From: Cryobacterium glaciale
GTDB taxonomy: Bacteria > Actinomycetota > Actinomycetes > Actinomycetales > Microbacteriaceae
Assembly: GCF_004402535.1 (NCBI RefSeq)
Contig: NZ_SOEY01000028.1
Coordinates: 124,001-188,000, forward strand
Direction of reading: 5' to 3'
DNA length: 64,000 nt
Positions 34,297-43,474 of the stretch are shown here, piece after piece (the first letter of the stretch is position 1; each line of letters opens with the position of its first letter). The notes under the pieces were generated by a model that made no database searches, was not told the DNA's origin, and worked only from the letters and a program-made list of their open reading frames with translations. Both the position numbers and the translations under genes were made by a program.

Positions 34297-36633
34297 ATGA
34301 CACTGACAACCGACGAGTTCGTGCCCACCAGCGGAAACGACGACGACGCATCGCAGCTACTGACCGACCAGGAACAGCAGTGGGTAGACAAATTCATGGA
34401 CGAGACGACCCTCTTTCTCGGACCGGACCCGGCCATCATGCGCCACCACGAGATCATGCCGCGCACCGCCTATGAGGAGGAGTGCATCGCGCAGGGCATC
34501 GACCCGCTCGAAATCGACCGAATCCGCAAGCGCCTGGCCGGCGCCCTCGACGAGGCGTTCGAGATGTGCGAGAGCATGGGCGCGGCGCCCGGCGCCAAGT
34601 GGGCCGATCTGTCCTGTGCCGTCTACACCGCCGAGGGCGACGTCACCTACCTCTCCAACCGCGGCGTGATCGCGTTCTCCGCGGTGCTGCACCACCCCAT
34701 CCGCTACATCATGAAGAACTGGAAGGACGAGCCCACCGTCGGCATCAACGAGGGTGACGGTTTCTTTCACAACGACTCGCGTTTCGGCATGGTGCACAAC
34801 ACCGACCAGTCGATGCTCGTGCCGGTGATTCGCGGCGGCATCATCATCGCCTGGGTCGGTGCGACCATCCACGAGGGTGAGAACGGCGCCTGCGAGCCCG
34901 GCGGCATGCCGAGTGGCTCTGAGACCCCGTTCGACGACGGCCTGCGGGCCTCGCCGATCAAAATCGTCGAGAAGGGCCACCTGCGCCGCGACCTGCTGAC
35001 CTTCCTGCAGCACTCGACGCGTGACCCGAAGCTCATGCTCGCCGACATCAAGGTGAAGATGGGCGCCGTCAAGCGCATCATGGACACCGTCGACCGCCTG
35101 ATCGACGAAGTCGGCCAGGAAACGTTCGTCGCCTCGCTGCGGGTCACCGTGGAAGACGTCGAGACCGAAGTACGTCGCCGCATCGGCGAACTGCCCGACG
35201 GCACGGTGACCTTCAACCAGTTCGTCGACTCCACCCTCAAAGAGAACATCCTGATCAAGTTCGCCTGCAAGATCACCATCAAGGGCGAACGCATGATCGT
35301 GGATCTCACCGGCACCGGCCCCGAGATTCTCAACCGGGCCATCAACTCACCCCTGGCCTCGACCAAGTCGTTCATGGCCCAGGCCATCCTGTCGTATTGG
35401 TGGCCCGACCTGCCCCGTTCGACCGGTGCACTGTCACCGATCGAGGTCATCACCGAGGAGCACAGCTGGGCGGATGCCGGTTACGACGCCCCGGTAGGCC
35501 AGTCGCTGCAGGCTTCCTTCCGCGGCTTCTCGGCCCTGCAGACGGCGTTTGCCAAGATGCAGTTCTCCTCTCCGCAGAAATACTCCAACGTCGTCGCCCC
35601 CTGGTTCAACCAGATCAACGACTTTCTCTGGGGCGGCACCACGCAGAACGGTGAACAGGTCGGCAACCTGTGCGCCGACCTGAACGGCATGGGCGGCGGC
35701 GCGAAAGCGTTCCGCGACGGCGAAGATGCCGTAGCGCCACTGTTCTGCGCGATGGCCGACATCGGCGAGCAGGAAGTGATGGAAGAGGAAGTCCCCTTTC
35801 TCCAGCTCGTGAGCAAGCGCCTCGTGCGCGACAACCAGGGCTTCGGCAAGTTTCGTGGAGGTATGGGTTATGAGATGATCGTCGCCTCCCGCGGCACCCC
35901 GAGCTGGGGTTTCATGACCGTCACGAGCGGGTCGAAGTTCTCGTCGGTGCCCGGAATGTTCGGCGGCTACGGCTGCCCGGTCTACCCGCTCGCGATGGTG
36001 AAGAACGTCAATATCTACGACATCATCCAGAAGGACCCGACCCAGTTCAACCTGTCGATGGAACGGGTGATGAACGAGCAGCCGTTCGAGGGCGGCGACT
36101 ACCAGTCCGCGCACATGGGCCTGCAGTTCGATGTGGCGAAGGAGGGCGAGCTGTATATGATCGCCCAGGGAGCCGGCGGCGGCTACGGCGATGTGCTCGA
36201 ACGCGACCCTGAGCTCGTGGTGACCGACCTCGAACTCGACCGGATCAGCGCCCACACCGCGTCGACCATGTACGGCGTGGTCTGGGAACCCGGCACCTAC
36301 GTCGTGCACGAGGATCAGACCGTGGCGTTGCGGGCGCAGATGCGCCGGGACCGCATCAGCCGCGGCACCCCGTACAAGGAGTTTGTGAAGAATTTCGTGA
36401 AGGAGGAGCCGCCGGCCGACCTGCTGTACTTCGGTTCCTGGGGTCAGGACGACGACGAAAACCTGATCGCCACCCACTGGGGCGGACTTGAGCCGGAACG
36501 GGTCAAGGGCAAGCTCGAGGAGCTGCCGCTGATCATGGTTCCCGATCGTCGGGTGCTCAAGATCAGCAAGCTTGAGGCCCGCGTGCGCGAACTCGAGGAG
36601 AAGTACGGCGAGGTGGTCGACCACAAGTCCTGA
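34297..36633 (+). CDS. HyuB-type carboxylase subunit (acetone-carboxylase alpha-like)
   Basis: This 778-residue hydantoinase-B-fold protein carries AVYTAEGDVTYLSNRGVIAF, GDGFFHNDSRFGMVHNTD (a conserved metal/substrate region in HyuB and acetone carboxylase alpha) and GGYGDVLERDPE near the C-terminus. It is expected to bind the ketone enolate and join CO2 to it. The ATG at 34297 is 10 bases after AAAGGAG; an in-frame TTG at 34288 is too close to that site. The C-terminus has a short Leu/Glu-rich helix. A strong hairpin follows at 36652-36685. Confidence 0.9.
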   Translation: MTLTTDEFVPTSGNDDDASQLLTDQEQQWVDKFMDETTLFLGPDPAIMRHHEIMPRTAYEEECIAQGIDPLEIDRIRKRLAGALDEAFEMCESMGAAPGAKWADLSCAVYTAEGDVTYLSNRGVIAFSAVLHHPIRYIMKNWKDEPTVGINEGDGFFHNDSRFGMVHNTDQSMLVPVIRGGIIIAWVGATIHEGENGACEPGGMPSGSETPFDDGLRASPIKIVEKGHLRRDLLTFLQHSTRDPKLMLADIKVKMGAVKRIMDTVDRLIDEVGQETFVASLRVTVEDVETEVRRRIGELPDGTVTFNQFVDSTLKENILIKFACKITIKGERMIVDLTGTGPEILNRAINSPLASTKSFMAQAILSYWWPDLPRSTGALSPIEVITEEHSWADAGYDAPVGQSLQASFRGFSALQTAFAKMQFSSPQKYSNVVAPWFNQINDFLWGGTTQNGEQVGNLCADLNGMGGGAKAFRDGEDAVAPLFCAMADIGEQEVMEEEVPFLQLVSKRLVRDNQGFGKFRGGMGYEMIVASRGTPSWGFMTVTSGSKFSSVPGMFGGYGCPVYPLAMVKNVNIYDIIQKDPTQFNLSMERVMNEQPFEGGDYQSAHMGLQFDVAKEGELYMIAQGAGGGYGDVLERDPELVVTDLELDRISAHTASTMYGVVWEPGTYVVHEDQTVALRAQMRRDRISRGTPYKEFVKNFVKEEPPADLLYFGSWGQDDDENLIATHWGGLEPERVKGKLEELPLIMVPDRRVLKISKLEARVRELEEKYGEVVDHKS

Positions 36634-36651
36634 CCTTCCCATGCTGACCCG

Positions 36652-36685
36652 GGCTGCGGGGCCGTCTCCTTACGGCCCCGCAGCC
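36652..36685 (+). terminator. Strong stem-loop between the fourth and fifth operon genes
   Basis: A perfect 14-bp GC-rich stem (36652-36665 with 36672-36685) closes on CTCCTT, 18 bases after the HyuB stop. No U-tract follows. It may end most transcripts or trim mRNA ends, lowering expression of the fifth gene. A 16-bp run of TGAT units (36709-36724) lies just after it. Confidence 0.65.
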
Positions 36686-36734
36686 GCTGGTCGAACTGCC
36701 TGATTCACTGATTGATTGATTGATGGGAGACACC

Positions 36735-37538
36735 GTGACACTTTCGCTGACCGACCTACTGGCTCTGCCGACGTCGGGCCGCCGCCGGGCGGTCGTGCTC
36801 GACAGCCATGACTACGCCCAAACCGTCTTTTTGCAGGGCAAGCCGGTTCCGTGGCAGGAGCCGATGGCGTTCGCGAACTTCTTCGGCCAGGTTCAGGGCG
36901 TGCTGGGGTCTGACCTCGCGCTGCTCAGCCTCGACCGCTTCTACGCCCAGCGAGTCGCCGCCGACCCGACCCTGCGAGCCGCGATGGGCGCCAAATCCCG
37001 CACCGGCTACGCCCTGCGCACCCTGCTCGGCGACGCAGACGCCACGGCGGCCGTCGTCGAACTGGCCACGGTGTTCAGCCAGACCCAGCGGGTGCCGGTC
37101 GTGCTGCAAATTCCGTCGCCGATGCAGTGGCTGGCGCGCACGCATCCGTTTTCGGGGTCGGACGACGTCTCGGGGCTTGACGCCGACAATGCCGAGAACG
37201 CCTCCATGTATGTCGCCGACTGGCTGCGCGGATTCGCCGCGCTTCCCCTGATGGCGGTACTGCTCGATGACCGCGGCCCGGCTCTCGGCGCCGAATCGGT
37301 GCCGCTGGAGACGTATTCGCCGATCGCCAACGTGACCGACCACTACCGGTGGGCGCTCGGCCGCCGGCACGAGGATCGGGTCGAGCTGCACGGCAGCGCG
37401 CTCCGCGGGGCGGTGATCGGCGCGGGATTCTGGTCGACCGACACCGAATCCCTGCCGGACGGCGATTTTCTGGTGGGCGAGGTGCCGCACCAGGCAGTTC
37501 CGGAGCAGGTGCTAAGCCGAATTGCGGCGCTGATCTAG
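36735..37538 (+). CDS. Fifth gene of the carboxylase operon, unrecognised protein
   Basis: From the GTG at 36735, after GGGAGACACC, this is 267 residues (about 29 kDa), soluble, with no signal or membrane segment. I do not recognise a family with certainty. Segments such as VVLQIPSPMQWLARTHPF and PLMAVLLDDRGP alternate strand and helix and could belong to a TIM-barrel like those of MetE/uroporphyrinogen decarboxylase; this is weak. By position and size it may correspond to the separate fifth (epsilon, about 34 kDa) subunit of acetophenone carboxylase. Alternatives are a repair or assembly factor. Confidence 0.6.
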   Translation: MTLSLTDLLALPTSGRRRAVVLDSHDYAQTVFLQGKPVPWQEPMAFANFFGQVQGVLGSDLALLSLDRFYAQRVAADPTLRAAMGAKSRTGYALRTLLGDADATAAVVELATVFSQTQRVPVVLQIPSPMQWLARTHPFSGSDDVSGLDADNAENASMYVADWLRGFAALPLMAVLLDDRGPALGAESVPLETYSPIANVTDHYRWALGRRHEDRVELHGSALRGAVIGAGFWSTDTESLPDGDFLVGEVPHQAVPEQVLSRIAALI

Positions 37539-37559
37539 TCGACGGGGTGGTTGGCGAAA

Positions 37560-38126
37560 CTACGCCTTCGCTGCAGCCTTCGCGGCCCGCTTGGTTTCGC
37601 GCACCCGGGTCAATGATTCGGGATCGACGATGTCGGCCACCGACCGGTACGCGCCGTCCTCGCCGTAGGGAGCGGATGCCTCGCGCCAGCCGTCCGCGTC
37701 GACCCCGAGCCGTTTGCCGAGGAGGGCGAGGAAAATCTTTGCCTTCTGCTCGCCGAACCCGGGGAGGGCTTTGAGCCGACGGAGGATTTCGGCGCCGCTG
37801 GGGTGGTCAGCGGTCCAGATAGAGGCCGTGTCGCCGTTCCAGTTGCTCACGATGACCGCGGCGACCTCCTGCACGCGTTTGGCCATCGAGCCCGGAAAAC
37901 GGTGCACGGCCGGCGACTGGCGGAACACGTCGACGAAAGCATCGGCGTCGTAGTCGGCGATCGTGGCCGGGTCGAGCGCGCCGATGCGGTCTCGAATCTT
38001 GGCCGGGCCGGCGAAGGCGGTTTCCATGGCGATCTGCTGGTCGAGCAGCATGCCAACGAGCAGGGCAAACGGGTTCTCGCTGAGGAGAGCGTCGGCGTCG
38101 GTATCGCCGGTGAGGTGCAGGGTCAT
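37560..38126 (-). CDS. HhH-GPD-type base-excision repair protein
   Basis: From the ATG at 38126 this is 188 residues. It starts with the helical core (LLVGMLLDQQIAMETAFAGP) and has the helix-hairpin-helix LKALPGFGEQKAKIFLALLG at about residue 125. It resembles the small actinobacterial HhH-GPD proteins, which lack the iron-sulfur cluster of endonuclease III. A lysine-rich tail ends the chain. DNA binding is likely, but the damaged base is unknown. An in-frame start at 38204 adds 26 residues without family character. Confidence 0.82.
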   Translation of the reverse strand: MTLHLTGDTDADALLSENPFALLVGMLLDQQIAMETAFAGPAKIRDRIGALDPATIADYDADAFVDVFRQSPAVHRFPGSMAKRVQEVAAVIVSNWNGDTASIWTADHPSGAEILRRLKALPGFGEQKAKIFLALLGKRLGVDADGWREASAPYGEDGAYRSVADIVDPESLTRVRETKRAAKAAAKA

Positions 38127-38164
38127 TCGCCCATTGTGCCACTGCGGGCGCGCGGCGCACAGAA

Positions 38165-38244
38165 GGAAATTAGACGAGAAACTGACCGAAATTCCTGGAC
38201 ACAACTATGCTGTGCTTACCACCCCACACGGGGAAATTAGACGA
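38165..38244 (+). repeat. Pair of 13-bp direct repeats upstream of a small membrane-protein gene
   Basis: GGAAATTAGACGA occurs at 38165-38177 and 38232-38244, 67 bases apart, in an otherwise non-repetitive gap before the gene at 38254. It could be a regulator site pair, or chance. Confidence 0.4.
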
Positions 38245-38253
38245 TACGCAGGA

Positions 38254-38451
38254 ATGGCGGTGGGCCCAATGCGCGGACGCGGAACAGGTCTTATCGGGAT
38301 CATCTATCTCGTCATCGGAATAGTGGTCGCCGCCACGCAGGGGTATCTGGTGGCGTGGAACATTCCCGGCAACATTCTGGAGGGTTTGGCGGCCATCGTG
38401 CTGTGGCCGCTCGTTCTCTTCGGGGTTGATCTGCACTCCCTGATTGCCTAG
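38254..38451 (+). CDS. Small membrane protein, two predicted helices
   Basis: The product is 65 residues: a basic start (MAVGPMRGRGTG), a helix LIGIIYLVIGIVVAATQGYL, a short polar turn, and a second helix LAAIVLWPLVLFGVDL. Similar tiny proteins of about 60 residues are common in actinobacteria and uncharacterised. ATG 38254 has only GCAGGA directly in front; a later ATG at 38269 is possible. Isolated gene between the repair protein and the second dodecin. Confidence 0.65.
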   Translation: MAVGPMRGRGTGLIGIIYLVIGIVVAATQGYLVAWNIPGNILEGLAAIVLWPLVLFGVDLHSLIA

Positions 38452-38503
38452 TGCGCCATCCCAGTCGCAACGACAGACGCAACACGCTGCCAACCGGAGG
38501 GCT

Positions 38504-38719
38504 CTAACTCACGGATTTGAGCCTGAACCCCAGCTTCAGGTCCACTTGACAGTGGTCTACGGCGCCGTCCTCAATATGACCTTTGATCTGGACGACCACG
38601 AACCAATCCAGGTTCTCCACCGTCTCGCTGGCGCGCCGAACCGGGTTGGCGATCGCCTCGTCGGAACCAACTTTCCACGTGCCGACCACTTCGACAACAC
38701 GATAGCTATTGTCAGTCAT
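38504..38719 (-). CDS. Dodecin family protein (copy 2)
   Basis: This 71-residue dodecin (MTDNSYRVVEVVGTWKVG...) closely resembles copy 1 at 22775-22990 in length and layout. It keeps NLDWFVVVQIKG with the stacking Trp, but differs at several places: S14W in VVGTW, NPVRR for NAVKR, and DHCQVDLKL for DYFQVHMKL. It may mix with copy 1 or bind a different ligand. The 38720-38979 interval upstream (260 bases) holds no gene that I can support. Confidence 0.9.
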   Translation of the reverse strand: MTDNSYRVVEVVGTWKVGSDEAIANPVRRASETVENLDWFVVVQIKGHIEDGAVDHCQVDLKLGFRLKSVS

Positions 38720-38979
38720 TGGCAGCCTTGCGGCCGATCACAACAGCACCACGTCACGCCGGATGTCATCGTCCATCTTCGGTTTCAAACCACCGTAGCG
38801 GCGTGGAAACGTCGTGTGATGATTGCGCCATCGACTCGCAACGACAGCGCATGCAGTAAGCGACCGCGCGGTCGACAGGATTCAGTCGGTCAAGCGGCCG
38901 CTCGGGTGGTGCTAGCTACACGTTGGTGCGGAACTCCACAACGTCGCCGTCCCTGGCTCTGCCGGGAGCTGTGTCCGAC

Positions 38980-39198
38980 TCACACGATTCGCTCGAACAC
39001 CATCGTCGCTTGGACACGATCGCCGCCTCCGAAGCCCTTGCTGCCCGACGCCGCGGTTGTAATGGTGTGCAATCGATAGCCGAGCGAGGCCTGTGAATTA
39101 ATCGCGTTCTCCAGCTCCGTGAGATTGCCGGAGCCGGTGCCCAAAAACTTCTCCTTGAGGACGATCTGGATTACTACATATGTGCCGCTGGACGCCAT
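38980..39198 (-). CDS. DUF4177-like small protein
   Basis: The 72-residue product (MASSGTYVVIQIVLKEKFLG...) has the DUF4177 pattern: a strand, KEKFLGTG, then LTELENAINSQASLGYRLHTI and a final strand. Function unknown; a small alpha/beta protein of the cytoplasm. The ATG at 39198 is preferred over an in-frame GTG at 39216, because AAAGGTAAA lies at usable distance. The 39199-39400 gap upstream shows nothing else. Confidence 0.65.
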   Translation of the reverse strand: MASSGTYVVIQIVLKEKFLGTGSGNLTELENAINSQASLGYRLHTITTAASGSKGFGGGDRVQATMVFERIV

Positions 39199-39400
39199 CT
39201 GTGCTTTACCTTTCACCGCTCCGCAGTCGGAGCATCATTAGTGGAAAGGTTACAGGTGTTGCACCCCATCGCCGCCCAGTCCATCTAGTCACCCACGAAC
39301 AGCTGGAGCACCGTCCATCGGTGTCGATCGAGGCCGAGCCTGGGCAGCCATCGGTGGTGACACGGCTCATCCCGTGGCGAGTATCGCCCGATGCTGCGTC

Positions 39401-40075
39401 CTACTCTCTGCCGTCCTCAAGCGGGATCAGCATGGTGCGGAACGGACCGGCAACGGCGTGGAGGTCCCAGATGCGATCGGCGACCCCGTCGATGCCGTTG
39501 GCAAGCTGAAGCTGTGGGATGCCGCCGGGAATCACCAGTTGGTTGACACGGATTCCCTCATCCTCGAGGGCATCGTGGAGCATCTCGCCGTAGGCGCTCT
39601 CAGCCGGGAAGGCGACCGATGTGCCGGCGAAGTCGGCGCGGGCCTTCACCGAGGTTCCGCCGTTGATCATGATGATGCTGCCGCTACCTGCCTGCTGCAT
39701 CGCCGGGAGCACCGCACGCACCGCGTGAATGAGCCCGAGAGCCGAGAATTGCAATGCTTCCAACGCCAAGTCTGGAGTCAGGTCTAGCACCGGCTTCAGA
39801 TAATCACGCGACGGAAGCGGGCTGTACTGCAGCGCGGTGATGGGCCCGAGCTCTGCCGCGGCACGCGCAAGGGCGGCCTCGAGCGACGCCGGCGTGCGGA
39901 CATCCGCAGCGTAAGCAGACGCGGTGAAGCCGGCAGCGGTGAGCTCGGCTGCCATAGCGTCCAGCTTCGACTGGTTCCTGGCGACTAGGGCAATTGAGAA
40001 GCCCTCGCGCCCGAACCTTCGCGCAACTGCTGCACCGAGTCCCGGTCCGGCTCCGATGATGGCGATGACAGGCAC
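39401..40075 (-). CDS. SDR-fold oxidoreductase lacking the usual catalytic pair
   Basis: From the GTG at 40075 (AGGGAGA ribosome site) this is 224 residues. The NAD(P) motif GAGPGLG replaces the classical TGxxxGIG. The fold continues with VARNQSKLDAM and AADVRTPASLEAAL. At the catalytic place the chain reads SIIMINGGTSVKAR, then AESAYGEMLHDAL, so the YxxxK motif has no lysine. It may be a low-activity or NAD-binding regulatory member. Neighbouring genes give no pathway clue. Confidence 0.8.
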   Translation of the reverse strand: MPVIAIIGAGPGLGAAVARRFGREGFSIALVARNQSKLDAMAAELTAAGFTASAYAADVRTPASLEAALARAAAELGPITALQYSPLPSRDYLKPVLDLTPDLALEALQFSALGLIHAVRAVLPAMQQAGSGSIIMINGGTSVKARADFAGTSVAFPAESAYGEMLHDALEDEGIRVNQLVIPGGIPQLQLANGIDGVADRIWDLHAVAGPFRTMLIPLEDGRE

Positions 40076-40128
40076 GATAATCTCCCTGGATTCATGCGGC
40101 GGTGACGACAACCGCGAGGAGTCCGAGC

Positions 40129-41202
40129 CTAAACGTTAAACCTGAACTCCACCACGTCGCCGTCCTGCATAACATATTCCTTGCCCTCGATGCGCGCCTT
40201 GCCCTTGGAGCGGGCCTCGGCGATCGAGCCGGCGGCCATGAGGTCTTCGAACGAGAAGATCTCGGCCTTGATGAAGCCCTTCTGGAAGTCGGTGTGGATG
40301 ACCCCGGCGGCCTGCGGCGCGGTCCAGCCCTTGTGGATGGTCCAGGCGCGGCACTCTTTCGGACCGGCCGTGAGGTAGGTCTGCAGGCCGAGGGTGTCGA
40401 AGCCGATGCGGGCGAGCTGGTCGAGGCCGCTCTCGGCTTGGCCGGTGGAGGCGAGCATCTCTGCGGCGTCTTCGGCGTCGAGTTCGCTCAGTTCGCTCTC
40501 GAGCTTGGCGTCGAGGAATACGGCGTTCGCCGGGGCTACGAGCGCAGCGAGGGTGTCGAGCTTCGCCTGGTCCTGCAGCACGGCCTCGTCAACGTTGAAG
40601 ACATAGATGAACGGCTTCGCGGTCAACAAACCGAGCTCACGAATCGGCTCGATGTCGAGCGTTGCCGAGGACAGCGGCTGGCCGCCGTCAAGGATGGCCT
40701 GCGCCTTGAGCGCGGTCTCCAGCACGATGGCAGGCAGCTTGCGTCCCTTGACCTCTTTCTCGAAGCGCAGCACGGCCTTCTCGAGGGTCTGCAGGTCGGC
40801 GAGGATCAGCTCGGTGTTGATGGTTTCCATGTCGCCGGCGGGGTTGACCTTGCCGTCGACGTGCACCACGTCGGGGTCGGCGAATCCGCGAATGACCTGG
40901 GCGATGGCATCCGCTTCGCGAATGTTGGCGAGGAACTTGTTGCCGAGCCCTTCCCCCTCACTCGCGCCACGCACGATGCCGGCGATGTCGACGAACGACA
41001 CCGGTGCAGGCAGCAGGGTCTTGCTGCCGTAGATGGTTGCGAGGTCGGCCAGACGCGAATCGGGAAGGTTCACGATTCCAACGTTGGGCTCGATCGTCGC
41101 GAACGGGTAGTTCGCCGCGAGCACGTTGTTCTTGGTCAGGGCGTTGAAGAGGGTGGACTTGCCCACATTGGGGAGTCCGACGATTGCAATAGTAAGAGCC
41201 AC
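40129..41202 (-). CDS. ychF: Redox-regulated ATPase/GTPase YchF
   Basis: This standard 357-residue YchF (OLA1) has Walker [10 protein letters not shown], the switch region [16 protein letters not shown], a coiled-coil insertion and the C-terminal TGS-like domain ([20 protein letters not shown]). YchF prefers ATP and associates with ribosomes. The start is GTG at 41202; the in-frame codons upstream are not conserved in the family. It is divergent from the DnaQ-like exonuclease gene across an 88-base gap. Confidence 0.96.
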   Translation of the reverse strand: MALTIAIVGLPNVGKSTLFNALTKNNVLAANYPFATIEPNVGIVNLPDSRLADLATIYGSKTLLPAPVSFVDIAGIVRGASEGEGLGNKFLANIREADAIAQVIRGFADPDVVHVDGKVNPAGDMETINTELILADLQTLEKAVLRFEKEVKGRKLPAIVLETALKAQAILDGGQPLSSATLDIEPIRELGLLTAKPFIYVFNVDEAVLQDQAKLDTLAALVAPANAVFLDAKLESELSELDAEDAAEMLASTGQAESGLDQLARIGFDTLGLQTYLTAGPKECRAWTIHKGWTAPQAAGVIHTDFQKGFIKAEIFSFEDLMAAGSIAEARSKGKARIEGKEYVMQDGDVVEFRFNV

Positions 41203-41290
41203 GAGAGACCATTCTACCGGCCACGCCGCTGTCGGCCGTGTCGACGGCCTCGTCGGCGGCTCCTGTCGGTGGCCCGTGAGATCATGAGAC

Positions 41291-41905
41291 GTGCTGAACT
41301 TCACCGCGATCGATTTCGAAACCGCCAACTCCTCGGGCGCCTCGGCGTGCTCTGTCGGCATGGTTAGGGTGCGTGACGGCGTGGTCGTTGATTCGGCCTA
41401 CTGGCTCATCCAGCCTCCGCCCGGCCACGATACATTCTCGGAGTGGAACACCCGCATTCACGGCATCACCGCAGCGGATGTCTACGGTGCCGACACATGG
41501 TCCCAGCAATTTCCCCGGCTGGTCTCCTTCGTCGGTGATGACTATCTGGTCGCCCACAACGCCGGTTTCGACCTCGGTGTGATCAAGACGGCGTCGCTCG
41601 TGACCGGACAGCCGGTGCCCGACTTTCGCTACGTTTGCAGCCTGCAGGTGGCCCGCCGCACCTACCACCTGGAGTCGTATCGCCTGCCGGTCGCGGCCAT
41701 GGCGGCAGGCTTCGAGGACTTCTCACACCACAACGCGCTCGCTGACGCCGAGGCCTGCGCTGCCATCATGATTCACTCGGCCAAGCGCCACGAAGTCGAT
41801 ACGATCGAGCAGCTCGCCCACGTGACCCGCGTCAAGGTCGGTGTGATCGGACCGGTCGCCACCCAGGAGCACGCGTCGACGCACGGGCCAATGGCGCTCA
41901 ACTAG
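41291..41905 (+). CDS. DnaQ-like 3'-5' exonuclease (DEDDh)
   Basis: The 204-residue exonuclease-domain protein has FTAIDFETAN (Exo I), HNAGFDLGVI (Exo II) and HHNALADAEAC (Exo III), holding the four acidic residues and His of the DEDDh class. No polymerase or BRCT domain is present. It may proofread or trim DNA or RNA ends. The GTG start is used. rmuC follows on the same strand after 87 bases. Confidence 0.9.
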   Translation: MLNFTAIDFETANSSGASACSVGMVRVRDGVVVDSAYWLIQPPPGHDTFSEWNTRIHGITAADVYGADTWSQQFPRLVSFVGDDYLVAHNAGFDLGVIKTASLVTGQPVPDFRYVCSLQVARRTYHLESYRLPVAAMAAGFEDFSHHNALADAEACAAIMIHSAKRHEVDTIEQLAHVTRVKVGVIGPVATQEHASTHGPMALN

Positions 41906-41992
41906 ACCCGTCGTCAGCATGATCGACCGCAGCATTCAGGCTGGTCCGAGTGTCATTTCGGCAATGTCGGTGGGCGCTGGCAGACTTAAACC

Positions 41993-43432
41993 ATGGATCC
42001 ACTGCTGAGTTTGATCGTCGGTCTCGTCGTCGGTGTCGCCTTGGGCGCCCTGTTGGCCACGGTGCTGCTGCAACGTCGCCGCGCCAAGATTCCCGCCCAG
42101 GGCGCCATCGACCCCGCCGTGGTCGAGGCACGTCACCAGGTTGCTCTCGCCGAGGCGCGTGCGAGCGAGGCAACTGTTCGCGCCGCTCTGCAGAGTGAGT
42201 TGTCGGCCGCCCTGGCCACCGTCGACGGACTCACCGCCCAGATCGAACACGACCGCGCCACGGCGCGCGACACCATCGAACGGCAGCGCTCCGACCAGCA
42301 GTTGCAGTCCGAGCGGGAAAAACGCGAACACCTCGTACTGGAGGCTCTCAGCCCAGTGCGGGAGACCCTGCGCATCATGCAGGAGAAGGTCACCGAGCTG
42401 GAGACGCAACGCAGCGAACAGTACGGCTCCTTGTCAGAGCAGCTCAAGCAGGCGCAGATTTCGGACCAGCAGCTGCGGGTGACCACCGAATCGCTCGCAA
42501 GCGCACTGCGCTCCAACAGCACCCGCGGTGTCTGGGGCGAAACGCAGCTGCGTCGCGTCGTCGAAGCGGCCGGCCTCGCCCAGTACGTCGACTTCAACAC
42601 CCAGACCAACATTACGACGGATGCCGGCCTCGGCCGACCCGACATGGTCGTGCGCCTGCCCGGCAACAAGTCGATCGCTATCGACGCCAAGGTGCCGCTC
42701 GAGCACTACATCGAGGCGAGCACCATCCCCTACACCGCCACCGGCGAGGAGGGCGCACGCCGCAAGCTATTGATCGACAAGCATGTGAAGGCTGTGCGCG
42801 CCCATATCGATGCGCTCGCCAAGAAGACCTACTGGGAAGGCTTCGATGCCAGCCCGGAATTCGTGATCGCGTTCATTCCGAGCGAGTCGCTGCTGTCGGC
42901 GGCGCTCGAAGCCGATCCGTCGATTCTCGACTACTCGTTCGGCAAGCGGGTGGCCCTGGCGTCGCCGGTGAACCTGTGGGCGGTGCTCAAGACGGTGGCC
43001 TTCACCTGGCAGCAGCAGGCGGTCACCGACGAGGCGCAAAAGCTGTTCGACCTGGGCAATGCCCTGTACCAGCGGCTCGGTGCGCTGAGCGGGCATGCCG
43101 AGTCACTGCGCAAGGCGCTCGAACGCACGGTGGACAGCTACAACAAGTTCGCCAACTCGCTGGAATCCCGGGTGCTCGTGACCGCCAGGCAGTTTCCCGG
43201 GATCGACGAGACCAAGATCGGGCTGCTCACCGAACCGGCCCGTATCCACGATTCCCCGCGCAAGCTGACCGCGCCCGAGCTGGAGCCCGGGCCGCCCGAG
43301 GCGCCCGACTTGCCCGTCGAATTGGATGGCGCCGAGTTGAACGAAGCGAAACACAGTGCCATCAAACTGCGCCTCGCTGATGTCGACGAATCGGATCTCG
43401 AGAACGATTCTGATCTCGAGATCCGAGTGTAA
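41993..43432 (+). CDS. rmuC: RmuC-family DNA recombination protein
   Basis: This 479-residue RmuC has an N-terminal membrane anchor (about residues 4-24), a long coiled coil (about 35-160) and the nuclease-like domain with RGVWGETQLRRVVEAAGL, GRPDMVVRLPG and AIDAKVPL (D and K of the PD-(D/E)XK fold). RmuC limits DNA inversions and may cut recombination intermediates. An acidic tail (DVDESDLENDSDLEIRV) is lineage-specific. The terminator at 43475-43522 follows. Confidence 0.94.
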   Translation: MDPLLSLIVGLVVGVALGALLATVLLQRRRAKIPAQGAIDPAVVEARHQVALAEARASEATVRAALQSELSAALATVDGLTAQIEHDRATARDTIERQRSDQQLQSEREKREHLVLEALSPVRETLRIMQEKVTELETQRSEQYGSLSEQLKQAQISDQQLRVTTESLASALRSNSTRGVWGETQLRRVVEAAGLAQYVDFNTQTNITTDAGLGRPDMVVRLPGNKSIAIDAKVPLEHYIEASTIPYTATGEEGARRKLLIDKHVKAVRAHIDALAKKTYWEGFDASPEFVIAFIPSESLLSAALEADPSILDYSFGKRVALASPVNLWAVLKTVAFTWQQQAVTDEAQKLFDLGNALYQRLGALSGHAESLRKALERTVDSYNKFANSLESRVLVTARQFPGIDETKIGLLTEPARIHDSPRKLTAPELEPGPPEAPDLPVELDGAELNEAKHSAIKLRLADVDESDLENDSDLEIRV

Positions 43433-43474
43433 TTCGCAGACCTCGAAGGGAGGCGCCGGCCGCGCAGGACCCAA

